NCBI RefSeq assembly: GCF_902459525.1
Contig: NZ_LR699166.1
Span: forward strand, 287,501 to 351,500
DNA: 64,000 nt
Direction: 5' to 3'
From: Sideroxydans sp. CL21
Lineage (GTDB): Bacteria > Pseudomonadota > Gammaproteobacteria > Burkholderiales > Gallionellaceae
Shown here: positions 11,638-19,684 of the stretch, piece after piece
How the letters are laid out: each line of letters opens with the position of its first letter
How positions within the stretch are numbered: position 1 is the stretch's first letter
Made by a program: the position numbers and the translations under genes
Notes under the pieces: generated by a model
Databases searched by the model: none
What the model was told of the DNA's origin: nothing
Seen by the model: the letters and a program-made list of their open reading frames with translations, nothing else

Positions 11638-13958
11638 AATTGCGCAGCCATCTCGCGGTAATAGTCTGGTCGCTGTTCATTGCTGCCTGCGTGCTCGTCA
11701 TCAGTCGCTCCCAATTTACTGCCGACATGTCGGCTTTTATGCCGCGCAATCCGACGCCCACGCAAAAGATCATGGTCGATCAGCTGCGCGACGGAGTGGT
11801 GTCGCGCCTGATCCTGGTCGGCGTGGAGGGTGCGCCGGCGCCGGTGCTGGCGCAGATCAGCAAAAGCATGGCGGCAATTTTGCGTACCTCGCCGACACTG
11901 GTCGCCGTGAACAATGGCGAACAAACCGGTATGGAAAAGGACTTCGACCTGCTGTGGCGCAACCGTTACCTACTTAGCGACGCAGTCACTCCACAACGTT
12001 TTGCGGCCGCCGGATTGAAAGAGAGCCTTTCAGGTTACCTGGATCTGTTGGGCACACCGATGAGCGGTATGGCGCAGCGTGCGCTGGCGAAGGACCCCAG
12101 CGGCGAGATGATCCACCTTCTGGAGCAACTGCAGGGTGAAACGCATCCGGCCATGCAGGATGGTGTCTGGTTCTCGCGCGACGGCGCGCGCGCCATGCTG
12201 CTGGCGAATACCAAAGGAGCGGGCAACGACATCGATGCGCAGGAGCGTGCCGTGCTGGCGATCCGGGGCGCGTTCGAGGACGCGCGCAAGGCGCTGCCGG
12301 CGGCCGCATCGGCGCAGGTGCGCATGACCGGCCCGGGCGTGTTTTCGGTGCAGTCGCGCGCTTCCATCCGCGACGATGCCTGGAGGCTTTCGCTGATCGC
12401 GACGGTGCTGGTTGCGAGCATGCTGCTGTTGCTCTACCGTTCTCCGCGCGTGCTGGTACTCGGGCTGCTCCCGGTAGCGAGCGGCGCGCTGGCGGGGGTG
12501 GCGGCGGTAAGCCTGGGCTTCGGCAGCGTGCACGGTATCACGCTGGGTTTCGGCGTCACGCTCATCGGCGAGGGAGTGGATTACGGCATCTACCTGTTTA
12601 CCCAGATTGAGCATAACGAAGCGCCGGAAAGCACCTTGCGCCGGATCTGGCCCACATTGCGGCTGGGCGTACTGACTTCCATTTGCGGTTTCAGCGCCAT
12701 GTTGTTCTCCGGTTTTACCGGGTTGGCACAACTCGGACTGTTCTCCATCGCCGGGCTGGTCGTGGCGGTGAGTACCACGCGCTGGGTACTGCCGCATCTG
12801 CTGCCGCAGGGTTTTTCCGTGCGCGCATCCACAGGCTTCAGCAACGCTTTGATGTCAGTAGTGCGGCAGGCACCGCGTGCGCGCATCATGTTGTTTGCCG
12901 TTATTGCGATTGCGGTGGTATTTCTTGCGGCCAAACGCGATGAATTGTGGAATGACAGCCTGGCCAGCATGAGCCCGGTGAAGAAAGAATCGCTGGCACT
13001 GGACGAGCAACTGCGCCATGACATGGGCGCGCCGGATGTACGCTACATGCTGGTACTGAACGGCAGCGATCAGGAAAGCGTATTGCGGCAGGGTGAAACG
13101 GTCGCGGGCGCAATGCACAAGCTGGTGGCGCAGGGCCTGCTGGATGGGTTTGATGCGCCTTTGCTTCCCAGCCATGCACTGCAACTGGCACGCCAGGCAG
13201 CCTTGCCCGATGCAGCCACGGCTCAATCCAATCTGGACAAGGCGTTGCACGATCTGCCGTTCCGCAGCTCGACCTTTGTGCCGTTCGCGCGGGAGATTGA
13301 AGCCGCAAAGCAACAACCCTTGCTTGATCGTGCTGCCTTTCAAGGCAGCAATCTCGGCTTGCAACTCGACACCTTCCTGGCACAGCGCGACGGGAAATGG
13401 TCGCTGATGTTGCCCTTGCGCGGCGTGAAGGATGTGCAAGGGATAGAGCAAGGCATTCGTCGCATGTCTGATATTTCTTTTGTGTTGCTCGACATGAAAA
13501 CGGAATCTGAACAGATGTTCCGCGACTACCGGCATGAGGCTGCAAAGAACGCCATGCTGGGTGCGCTGGCCATCGTTGTCCTGCTGATAGTCAGTCTGCG
13601 TTCGGTGCGCCGGGTAGTGGAAGTATCGCTGCCGCTGGTGGCTGCGGTCGTCCTGGTGACTGCCGGGCTGATACTCAGCGGGCACACGCTCTCCATATTC
13701 CATCTGATCGGATTGCTGCTGGCGGTGGCGGTCGGTTCCAATTATGCGTTGTTCTTTGATCAGCGCTGCACTTCCGCACAGGATCGCGAACGCACTGTCA
13801 CCTCACTGCTGTTCGCCAATGCGTCGACCGTGCTCGGCTTCGGCCTGCTGTCGTTTTCGCAATCGCCGGTGCTGAATGCCATTGGTTCCACGGTGGCAGC
13901 CGGTGCGGTGCTGAGCCTGATCTTTTCTGCCATCCTGATTGTCGGACGCGATGCATGA
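11634..13958 (+). CDS. MMPL/RND-family exporter
   Basis: At 774 residues the protein shows the twofold RND layout. Each half has one N-terminal helix, a large periplasmic loop, and a block of five helices, with the recognisable segments GEGVDYGIYLFTQIEH and GSNYALFFDQR. It is the predicted aryl polyene/lipid exporter, working with the LolA-like protein encoded immediately upstream. A GC-rich hairpin (TGCACC/GGTGCA) follows the stop codon without a T run. Confidence 0.9.
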   Translation: MKLRSHLAVIVWSLFIAACVLVISRSQFTADMSAFMPRNPTPTQKIMVDQLRDGVVSRLILVGVEGAPAPVLAQISKSMAAILRTSPTLVAVNNGEQTGMEKDFDLLWRNRYLLSDAVTPQRFAAAGLKESLSGYLDLLGTPMSGMAQRALAKDPSGEMIHLLEQLQGETHPAMQDGVWFSRDGARAMLLANTKGAGNDIDAQERAVLAIRGAFEDARKALPAAASAQVRMTGPGVFSVQSRASIRDDAWRLSLIATVLVASMLLLLYRSPRVLVLGLLPVASGALAGVAAVSLGFGSVHGITLGFGVTLIGEGVDYGIYLFTQIEHNEAPESTLRRIWPTLRLGVLTSICGFSAMLFSGFTGLAQLGLFSIAGLVVAVSTTRWVLPHLLPQGFSVRASTGFSNALMSVVRQAPRARIMLFAVIAIAVVFLAAKRDELWNDSLASMSPVKKESLALDEQLRHDMGAPDVRYMLVLNGSDQESVLRQGETVAGAMHKLVAQGLLDGFDAPLLPSHALQLARQAALPDAATAQSNLDKALHDLPFRSSTFVPFAREIEAAKQQPLLDRAAFQGSNLGLQLDTFLAQRDGKWSLMLPLRGVKDVQGIEQGIRRMSDISFVLLDMKTESEQMFRDYRHEAAKNAMLGALAIVVLLIVSLRSVRRVVEVSLPLVAAVVLVTAGLILSGHTLSIFHLIGLLLAVAVGSNYALFFDQRCTSAQDRERTVTSLLFANASTVLGFGLLSFSQSPVLNAIGSTVAAGAVLSLIFSAILIVGRDA

Positions 13959-14061
13959 CTGCACCATCGCCGGTTGCCCGGTGCATGGGGGTCGGTTAAG
14001 ATGCAAATTGATTTTTGCAGCTTGGTAACGCCGACCAGCGCGGTTAAACAGGGAGAATGAC

Positions 14062-14505
14062 ATGAAACATGCATATCTGATTCTCGCCTTATTTACCGTT
14101 GCGCTGGCGGGCGGATGCGCAAGCCAGCCGGCGAAAACGGAAACGCCTGAAAAGATTCCACCGGTCAGCAAACCTGCTCCCGCGAAGGAAAGCACCAGGA
14201 AAGAGGCGGCGAAGAAAGAGGTCGTCAAGAAAGAGGCGCCCGTAGAAGGCGAGATCGTAGGCAAGCCCGCTACCGACAGCAAGTTCGCCAAACTGAAGAT
14301 TGGCATGACCCTGAACCAGGTCGAGAAATTGATCGGCCCGTCGACCAAACAATCGACGCACCCGACCGGCAAAGCGTCCATCCCGTTTTATTTCGGCCCG
14401 GACCGCTGGATCATCCAGTACTCGTACAAGCACGAGGGTGTGTTGACGTTCAATTCCGGCGGAGATCAGGTGCTGACCCGCATCGAGGTCAACAAGGCCG
14501 AATAG
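14062..14505 (+). CDS. BamE/SmpA-like lipoprotein
   Basis: The 147-residue product has a lipoprotein signal ending in the lipobox LAGGC (Cys20), a Lys/Ala/Pro-rich linker (residues 25-75), and a C-terminal BamE-like domain (KLKIGMTLNQVEKLIGPS...). It would sit at the inner face of the outer membrane. Its specific partner is unknown. The small lipoprotein normally found beside the MMPL exporter in these clusters is a different family, so this may be a lineage-specific part. Confidence 0.75.
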   Translation: MKHAYLILALFTVALAGGCASQPAKTETPEKIPPVSKPAPAKESTRKEAAKKEVVKKEAPVEGEIVGKPATDSKFAKLKIGMTLNQVEKLIGPSTKQSTHPTGKASIPFYFGPDRWIIQYSYKHEGVLTFNSGGDQVLTRIEVNKAE

Positions 14506-14537
14506 GCCTGCACGCAGGGCAAGACAAGGAATCGTTC

Positions 14538-15848
14538 ATGGTTGAGCAAGAGAATTCGTGTGAAGTGCTGGTGATTGGAGGCGGTCCGGCCGGCTCTACT
14601 ATCGCAACGTTATTGGCGCAGCGCGGGCGTGACGTGCTGATGCTGGAAAAATCCAAACATCCGCGCTTCCATATTGGCGAATCGCTGTTGCCAATGAGTA
14701 TGCCGATGTTCGACCAACTCGGCGTGACCGAGAAAATCAAACGCATCGGCATGGTGAAGCTTGGGGCAGAGTTCGTCTCCCCATGGCATGGTGCGCCGGT
14801 GATGATCGACTTCAACGATGCCTGGGACAACACCTGGCCCAGCGCTTACCAAGTGCGCCGCGACGAATTCGACGAGATCCTGTTCATGAATGCGGCAGAC
14901 AAGGGCGCGCGAGTTATCCAAGAATGCAAGGTGACGGACATCAAGTTTCGTCCGGGTGAAGAAACACTGGTGAACGCCGTGAACAAAGACGGGCAGGCGC
15001 AACGAATTCGTGCCAGATTTGTGGTGGATGCCTCCGGACGCGAGACCTTCCTAGCCAATCATTTCGGCATGAAACACCGCAACAAAAAACACAACAGCGC
15101 GGCGATCTTCGGCCACTTCTCAGGGACGAAGCGTCTGGAGGGCGAAGTGGAGGGCAACATCAGCCTGTTCTGGTTCGATCACGGCTGGTTCTGGTTCATT
15201 CCCCTGGCCGACGGCAATACCAGTATTGGCGCGACTTGCTGGCCTTACTATATGAAGACGCGCAAGACCGATACCTCCCAGTTCCTGCTGGATACCATCG
15301 CTTTATGCCCGGCATTGGCCGAGCGCCTGAAGGATGCCAAACTGGTCTCGCCGGTCACGGCGACGGGCAATTTTTCCTATTTGTCGGAGCGTTCTTCGGG
15401 TGAGAACTACATTCTGTTGGGCGATGCTTTTGCCTTTATCGATCCCGTGTTTTCTTCCGGTGTGTTTCTGGCGATGAACAGTTCTTTCGTCGGTGCCGAT
15501 GCGGTGGAGACCTGTCTTGACAAGCCACGGGAAGCTGCACATGCATTGAAGGAGTTCGACAAGGCGATGATGCACGGGCCGAAAGTGTTTTCATGGTTCA
15601 TCTATCGCATCACCACGCCGGCGATGCGCGATCTGCTCATGTATCAGGGGGCCGAGAGCAGGATCAAAAAGGCGCTGATTTCGGTATTGATCGGAGATAT
15701 TTATGGCACGAAACGCTACGGATTCTGGTTGTTCATGTTCAAGGTGATGTATTACGGACTGACCCTGTCCAACCTGAAGGCCAGCATCGCTGCCTGGCGC
15801 AAGCGCAAGCGCTCCATTCGTGTCGTCGAGATGGGTGTGACAGGCTAA
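14538..15848 (+). CDS. FAD-dependent halogenase-like oxidoreductase
   Basis: This 436-residue flavoprotein has the Rossmann motif GGGPAG (14-19), FHIGESLLP, a lysine in the position of the catalytic Lys of flavin halogenases (Lys74 in GMVKLGAEF), and the halogenase signature WxWxIP as WFWFIP (217-222). Xanthomonadins, the plant-pathogen aryl polyenes, are brominated, and a halogenase-like gene is known from that cluster. Halogenation of the polyene here is therefore plausible. A non-halogenating geranylgeranyl-reductase-like activity is the alternative. The gene overlaps the chorismatase start by one base (TAATG). Confidence 0.8.
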   Translation: MVEQENSCEVLVIGGGPAGSTIATLLAQRGRDVLMLEKSKHPRFHIGESLLPMSMPMFDQLGVTEKIKRIGMVKLGAEFVSPWHGAPVMIDFNDAWDNTWPSAYQVRRDEFDEILFMNAADKGARVIQECKVTDIKFRPGEETLVNAVNKDGQAQRIRARFVVDASGRETFLANHFGMKHRNKKHNSAAIFGHFSGTKRLEGEVEGNISLFWFDHGWFWFIPLADGNTSIGATCWPYYMKTRKTDTSQFLLDTIALCPALAERLKDAKLVSPVTATGNFSYLSERSSGENYILLGDAFAFIDPVFSSGVFLAMNSSFVGADAVETCLDKPREAAHALKEFDKAMMHGPKVFSWFIYRITTPAMRDLLMYQGAESRIKKALISVLIGDIYGTKRYGFWLFMFKVMYYGLTLSNLKASIAAWRKRKRSIRVVEMGVTG

Positions 15849-16849
15849 TGCAAAGTACTGGCAATCAATTCGGACTGGCCTATCTCGATGCCAGCGAGGT
15901 TGGCATCTATCTGGACAATCACAGCGGCCATGTATTGAGCGTGATCAGCTTCGGCCGCGCGATCGCCCTGCCGGAGACGGCAAGTGCGCCGCTGTGGATC
16001 GACATCCCGGTGCTGGGCGGAAAGGACAGCAGCTTCGAAGTCTGGTCCAGCGATGCGCCGGTGGCGGCATGCGAGTATCAGGGCATGCGCGGCAGCAGCG
16101 ACGACAAAGTGCTGTTCGGCAGTGTGTCGCTGGAACAGCATGCCGGGGATACACTGGAAAAGCTGGCCGCGCAGGCGTACATGCAGATCTTCGGATTCAT
16201 CGATCATTTCGGCTATCGCAATCTGTTGCGCGTCTGGCATTACTTCCCGCATATTAACGATGACGAGAACGGCCTGGAGCGCTATCGCGGTTTCAATGTC
16301 GGCAGGCATGCTTCATTCGTCGCCAACGGGCGCAGCATAGGCGAAGAGGATGTCCCCGCGGCCAGCGCGCTGGGCAGCAACAGCGGTTCGCTGGTGATCT
16401 ATTTCATGGCATCCAGGTTGCCCGGCAAGGCGGTGGAGAATCCGCGCCAGGTCAGCGCCTATCACTATCCGCAGACGTTCGGCCCGAGCAGCCCGATCTT
16501 CGTGCGCGCCATGTCGGCGTCGCTGGGCGGGCAGTACTGCTTCTTCATCTCCGGCACCGCCAGCATCGTCGGCTATGAGACCTTGCACCAGGGCGATACG
16601 GAAAAACAGGTTGCCGAAACGCTGCTGAATATCCGCACCCTGTTGCAGCAGGCACCGCACTACGACCCCGCGCAGGGCCGCATGCTGCTCAAGGTCTACC
16701 TGCGCCATATCGAAGACTTGCCCATGGTGCGAGAGAAAGTGCAGGCCGAGTTCGGCACGGCATGCAGGGCCGTCTATCTTCATTCCAACATCTGCCGATC
16801 CGATCTGCTGGTGGAGATTGAGGGAGCCTACTTCAACGATGCGTCGTAG
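15848..16849 (+). CDS. chorismatase (FkbO/Hyg5/XanB2 family)
   Basis: The 333-residue protein carries the family blocks RVWHYFPHIN, LERYRGFNVGRH, ENPRQVSAYHYP and ISGTASIVGYET. Members cleave chorismate to hydroxybenzoates or dihydroxycyclohexadiene acids. XanB2 makes 3- and 4-hydroxybenzoate, the former being the xanthomonadin starter. Here it would feed the aryl-ACP ligase of the same operon directly from chorismate. The start is the ATG overlapping the previous stop. Which subtype of hydroxybenzoate it makes needs alignment of active-site residues. Confidence 0.88.
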   Translation: MQSTGNQFGLAYLDASEVGIYLDNHSGHVLSVISFGRAIALPETASAPLWIDIPVLGGKDSSFEVWSSDAPVAACEYQGMRGSSDDKVLFGSVSLEQHAGDTLEKLAAQAYMQIFGFIDHFGYRNLLRVWHYFPHINDDENGLERYRGFNVGRHASFVANGRSIGEEDVPAASALGSNSGSLVIYFMASRLPGKAVENPRQVSAYHYPQTFGPSSPIFVRAMSASLGGQYCFFISGTASIVGYETLHQGDTEKQVAETLLNIRTLLQQAPHYDPAQGRMLLKVYLRHIEDLPMVREKVQAEFGTACRAVYLHSNICRSDLLVEIEGAYFNDAS

Positions 16850-16867
16850 CGCACGGGTTTTGAGCAC

Positions 16868-17707
16868 ATGAAGAAACTGGCTCTGTCCACATCCGTTGTG
16901 TCGTCCCTGCTTTGCCTTTCCGTTGCCAGTGCGCAGACCGAACTCAAACCCCAGTGGGAAGCGGGCGCGGGTTTTGCCGCGATCGATTTCCCGATGTATC
17001 GGGGATCGAACGAACGCCGTTCCTACCTGCTTCCCATTCCGTATTTCGTCTATCGCGGCGATACCGTCCAAATCAACCGCGAACGGGTGCGGGGGCTGAT
17101 TTTCAAGCGCGACAGGGTGGAGATGGATATCAGCGTGAACGGTTCCGTACCTGCCAAGGGCGCCATCGCGCGACAAGGAATGCCCGATCTGGACCCGACG
17201 CTGGAGGTTGGCCCCTCGCTCAATGTCCACCTTTATTATTCCGAAGACAGAAAGAGCAACTTCGATATGCGCATGCCTGTGCGCGGGGCTGTCGCTTCCG
17301 ATTTCAAACATGTCCAGCCTGTGGGCTGGCTGTTCCAGCCGCAACTGGATGCTGACTTTCTCGATGTCGACCACAGCGGCTGGAACATCGGTCTGGTGGG
17401 CGGCCTGGTTTTTTCCGATCAGCGCTACAACCAGTATTTTTACAACGTCGCCCCGCAGTACGCGACTGCGGCGCGTCCGGCTTACGCGGTCGGCGGCGGG
17501 TATGCCGGCACGCAATGCATCTTCGCCTTTAACAAGCGCCGGCAGGACGGGCGCTGGATGGGCGGCTTCATGAAATGGGACAACCTGAACGGCGCGGTCT
17601 TTGCAGAAAGCCCGCTGGTCAAGACCAGGCAGTATTTCACTGTCGGTTTCGCGGTCACATGGACGCTCGACAAATCGGACAAGATGGTCGAAGTGCATAA
17701 CGACTGA
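16868..17707 (+). CDS. MipA/OmpV family outer membrane protein
   Basis: This 279-residue protein has a signal peptide (SLLCLSVASAQ) and beta-barrel-like alternation. It has the MipA block GAGFAAIDFPMYRGSNERRSYLLPIPYFVYRG at the N-terminus and ends in VTWTLDK. MipA proteins are outer membrane barrels; some scaffold murein enzymes. It begins 19 bases after the chorismatase gene and may give the exported pigment an outer membrane partner, which is an inference from position only. Confidence 0.82.
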   Translation: MKKLALSTSVVSSLLCLSVASAQTELKPQWEAGAGFAAIDFPMYRGSNERRSYLLPIPYFVYRGDTVQINRERVRGLIFKRDRVEMDISVNGSVPAKGAIARQGMPDLDPTLEVGPSLNVHLYYSEDRKSNFDMRMPVRGAVASDFKHVQPVGWLFQPQLDADFLDVDHSGWNIGLVGGLVFSDQRYNQYFYNVAPQYATAARPAYAVGGGYAGTQCIFAFNKRRQDGRWMGGFMKWDNLNGAVFAESPLVKTRQYFTVGFAVTWTLDKSDKMVEVHND

Positions 17708-17786
17708 TACGACGCCAGTCATGAAAACAACATGACCCTGTGCTACGCTTGGGGCAGAACAAAAAAAGATTCAGGGAAGCGACAAG

Positions 17787-18548
17787 GTGATGTGGGTCCG
17801 GCAACAATTGAAATCCCTGTACGAATACTTCGTGCTGTACGGGGGGCTGCTGTTCTTTGCGCTGCTCTGCCTGGCGTGGAGTCTGCCCGCCGGCATACTG
17901 CGCCATCTGATGCCGCGGCGCACGGGGGAACGTGTCGGGCAATACGCCATCATGGTCGCGTTCCGTATCTACTTGTCTGTGGTGCGTACCAGCGGTCTGG
18001 TGAAGTGCGACCTGACGGCGCTGGATAGCTTGCGCGGCGAGCCGCTCATCATCACCACCAATCATCCGGCACTGATCGACGTCGTGCTCATCGGTTCCCG
18101 CCTGCCGCGCATGGTGTGCGTGTTGAAGGCGAACCTGCTGGATAATCCGATGCTCGGGGGCGGCGCCCGCATGGCAGGCTATATTCGCAACGATTCCACC
18201 GGCAACCTGATACGCCGTGCGGCGATTGCCACGCGCGAAGGCAGCCAGCTGCTGATCTTTCCGGAAGGAACGCGCACCGTGACGGATCCGGTCAACCCGT
18301 TCAAGGGCGGGTTTGGTCTGGTCGCGAAAAAAGCAGGTGTGCCGATCCAGACCGCGTTCATCGAAGCCAGCAGCCCTTTTTTGGGAAAGCACTGGCCGTT
18401 ATGGAAGAAGCCGGATTTCCCGCTGGTGTATCGTGTGCGTCTAGGCGAACGCTTCGAGGCGACGGGGGATGTAAAGAAATTCGTTAACGATCTGGAAGAT
18501 TATTACCGCCGCGAAATGCGGGAACAAAAACTCGGAAAGCACGCATGA
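17787..18548 (+). CDS. 1-acyl-sn-glycerol-3-phosphate acyltransferase family protein (PlsC-like)
   Basis: The 253-residue acyltransferase has the H-x4-D motif HPALID (His93, Asp98) and FPEGTR (158-163), with an N-terminal membrane anchor. GTG 17787 lies 9 bases after AGGGA; ATG 17790 directly follows and is equally possible. It overlaps the glycosyltransferase start (ATGA). Together with the glycosyltransferase it corresponds to the acyltransferase/glycosyltransferase pair of aryl polyene clusters that builds the lipid or sugar anchor. Confidence 0.85.
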   Translation: MMWVRQQLKSLYEYFVLYGGLLFFALLCLAWSLPAGILRHLMPRRTGERVGQYAIMVAFRIYLSVVRTSGLVKCDLTALDSLRGEPLIITTNHPALIDVVLIGSRLPRMVCVLKANLLDNPMLGGGARMAGYIRNDSTGNLIRRAAIATREGSQLLIFPEGTRTVTDPVNPFKGGFGLVAKKAGVPIQTAFIEASSPFLGKHWPLWKKPDFPLVYRVRLGERFEATGDVKKFVNDLEDYYRREMREQKLGKHA

Positions 18549-19300
18549 GCATCACCTCAACCTCGCATCTTGTCCTTATCCCCAGCTACAACACCGGGCC
18601 TGCGTTGTATCCCACGGTACGTTCGGCGCGGGAACAATGGTCGCCGGTCTGGGTGGTGGTCGACGGCAGCACGGACGGCAGCGAAGTCGAGTTGCTTCGC
18701 ATGGCCGGGAGCGATCCCGGTTTGCGTGTGCTGGTGATGAAAGAGAATCACGGCAAAGGCGCGGCGGTGCTGCAAGGCTTGCGCGAGGCGACGCGCATGG
18801 GATACACGCATGTGCTGACCATGGATTCTGACGGGCAGCATCCTGCGGAGAAGATACCGGAATTCATGGCCGCATCCATGGCGGATGCCAATGCGCTGGT
18901 GCTGGGCGTGCCGGTTTTCGATGCCAGCGCTCCCGCATTGCGCGTGGGGGGGCGCAAGATATCCAACTGGTGGGCGAACCTGGAAACGCTGTGGCAGGGC
19001 ATAGGCGATTCGTTGTACGGGTTTCGCGTCTACCCGGCCCATTTGCTGATGGGCGTGATGGAAGAGAGTTACTGGATGCGCCACTTCGATTTCGATCCCG
19101 AGGCCGCGGTGCGGCTGTGCTGGTGCGGTGCGCGACCGGTCAATATTCCGGCGCCCGTCAAATACCTGCGGGCGGACGAAGGCGGAGTGTCGCACTTCAA
19201 TTACCTGCGCGACAATGTGCTACTGACCGGAATGCATATAAGGCTATTTGTGGGATTCATTATCCGCTTGCCCCTGTTGATCTGGCGCAAGTGGTCTTGA
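18545..19300 (+). CDS. family 2 glycosyltransferase
   Basis: The 251-residue protein has the GT-A features VVDGSTDGS (38-46) and the metal-binding MDSDGQH (93-99), and a hydrophobic C-terminus (LFVGFIIRLPLLIW) that should anchor it to the membrane. It is the last gene of the polyene operon. In related clusters this enzyme is fused to an acyltransferase; here the two are separate overlapping genes. The 385-base region downstream contains a weak hairpin (AGCCC/GGGCT near 19370-19384) and the c-di-GMP riboswitch. Confidence 0.85.
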   Translation: MSITSTSHLVLIPSYNTGPALYPTVRSAREQWSPVWVVVDGSTDGSEVELLRMAGSDPGLRVLVMKENHGKGAAVLQGLREATRMGYTHVLTMDSDGQHPAEKIPEFMAASMADANALVLGVPVFDASAPALRVGGRKISNWWANLETLWQGIGDSLYGFRVYPAHLLMGVMEESYWMRHFDFDPEAAVRLCWCGARPVNIPAPVKYLRADEGGVSHFNYLRDNVLLTGMHIRLFVGFIIRLPLLIWRKWS

Positions 19301-19489
19301 GGTATCAAGCTCACACTTGCGTCAAACCCGGATGCCGCTTGGGCTTGGCCGGACGACGGTGCGGGCAGGAGCCCTTTCGGGGCTTCCGGATCGATTGCCG
19401 AACCGGTAAATCGTTAAAGTCGGTTGCCAAATTGTCGATAAGCATAAGGATGCAGGGGAATTTTTCTTAAAAGTTTGATATAAAGCAGC

Positions 19490-19587
19490 CTGAATCAAGC
19501 AAAAGCAAACCTATTGAAAGATAGGGACGCAAAGTTACCGGTCTAAGGAACCGTCATGGTTCTACGACAGCGGGATTGCCGGTTGCC
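19490..19587 (+). promoter_or_regulatory. cyclic di-GMP-I (GEMM) riboswitch
   Basis: The conserved GEMM-I core is present in order. It has GCAAACC (19505-19511), a stem CCTAT/ATAGG capped by a GAAA tetraloop, GGGACGCAAAG (19523-19533), then ACCGGTCTAAGG, a variable hairpin GAACC/GGTTC, and TACGACAGCGGGATTGCCG (19563-19581). The base matching G20 of the V. cholerae Vc2 aptamer is G (19505), which fits c-di-GMP rather than the A-type cGAMP variants. No T-tract terminator follows. A palindrome CCGTTAACGG (19666-19675) abuts the GGGAGGGA ribosome-binding site of the next gene, so control is probably at translation initiation. A GGTTGCCAC/GTGGCATCC hairpin (19581-19610) overlaps the aptamer's 3' edge and could be the switching helix. 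Confidence 0.9.
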
Positions 19588-19684
19588 ACGACAGGTCTTC
19601 AGTGGCATCCGTTACTTCCTCGTGAACACCGATATATTTGCCGTCCCCGCAAGCCGATAACGAATCCGTTAACGGGAGGGAAGA

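Noticed and set aside
16313-17722. A 469-codon minus-strand open frame
   Set aside because: It is antisense to the chorismatase and MipA genes, which have clear family motifs and a signal peptide.
19490-19587. Possible cGAMP-selective GEMM variant
   Set aside because: By alignment to the Vc2 aptamer the selectivity base is G (19505), directly before CAAACC, not A; c-di-GMP is the better call, though only probing can settle it.
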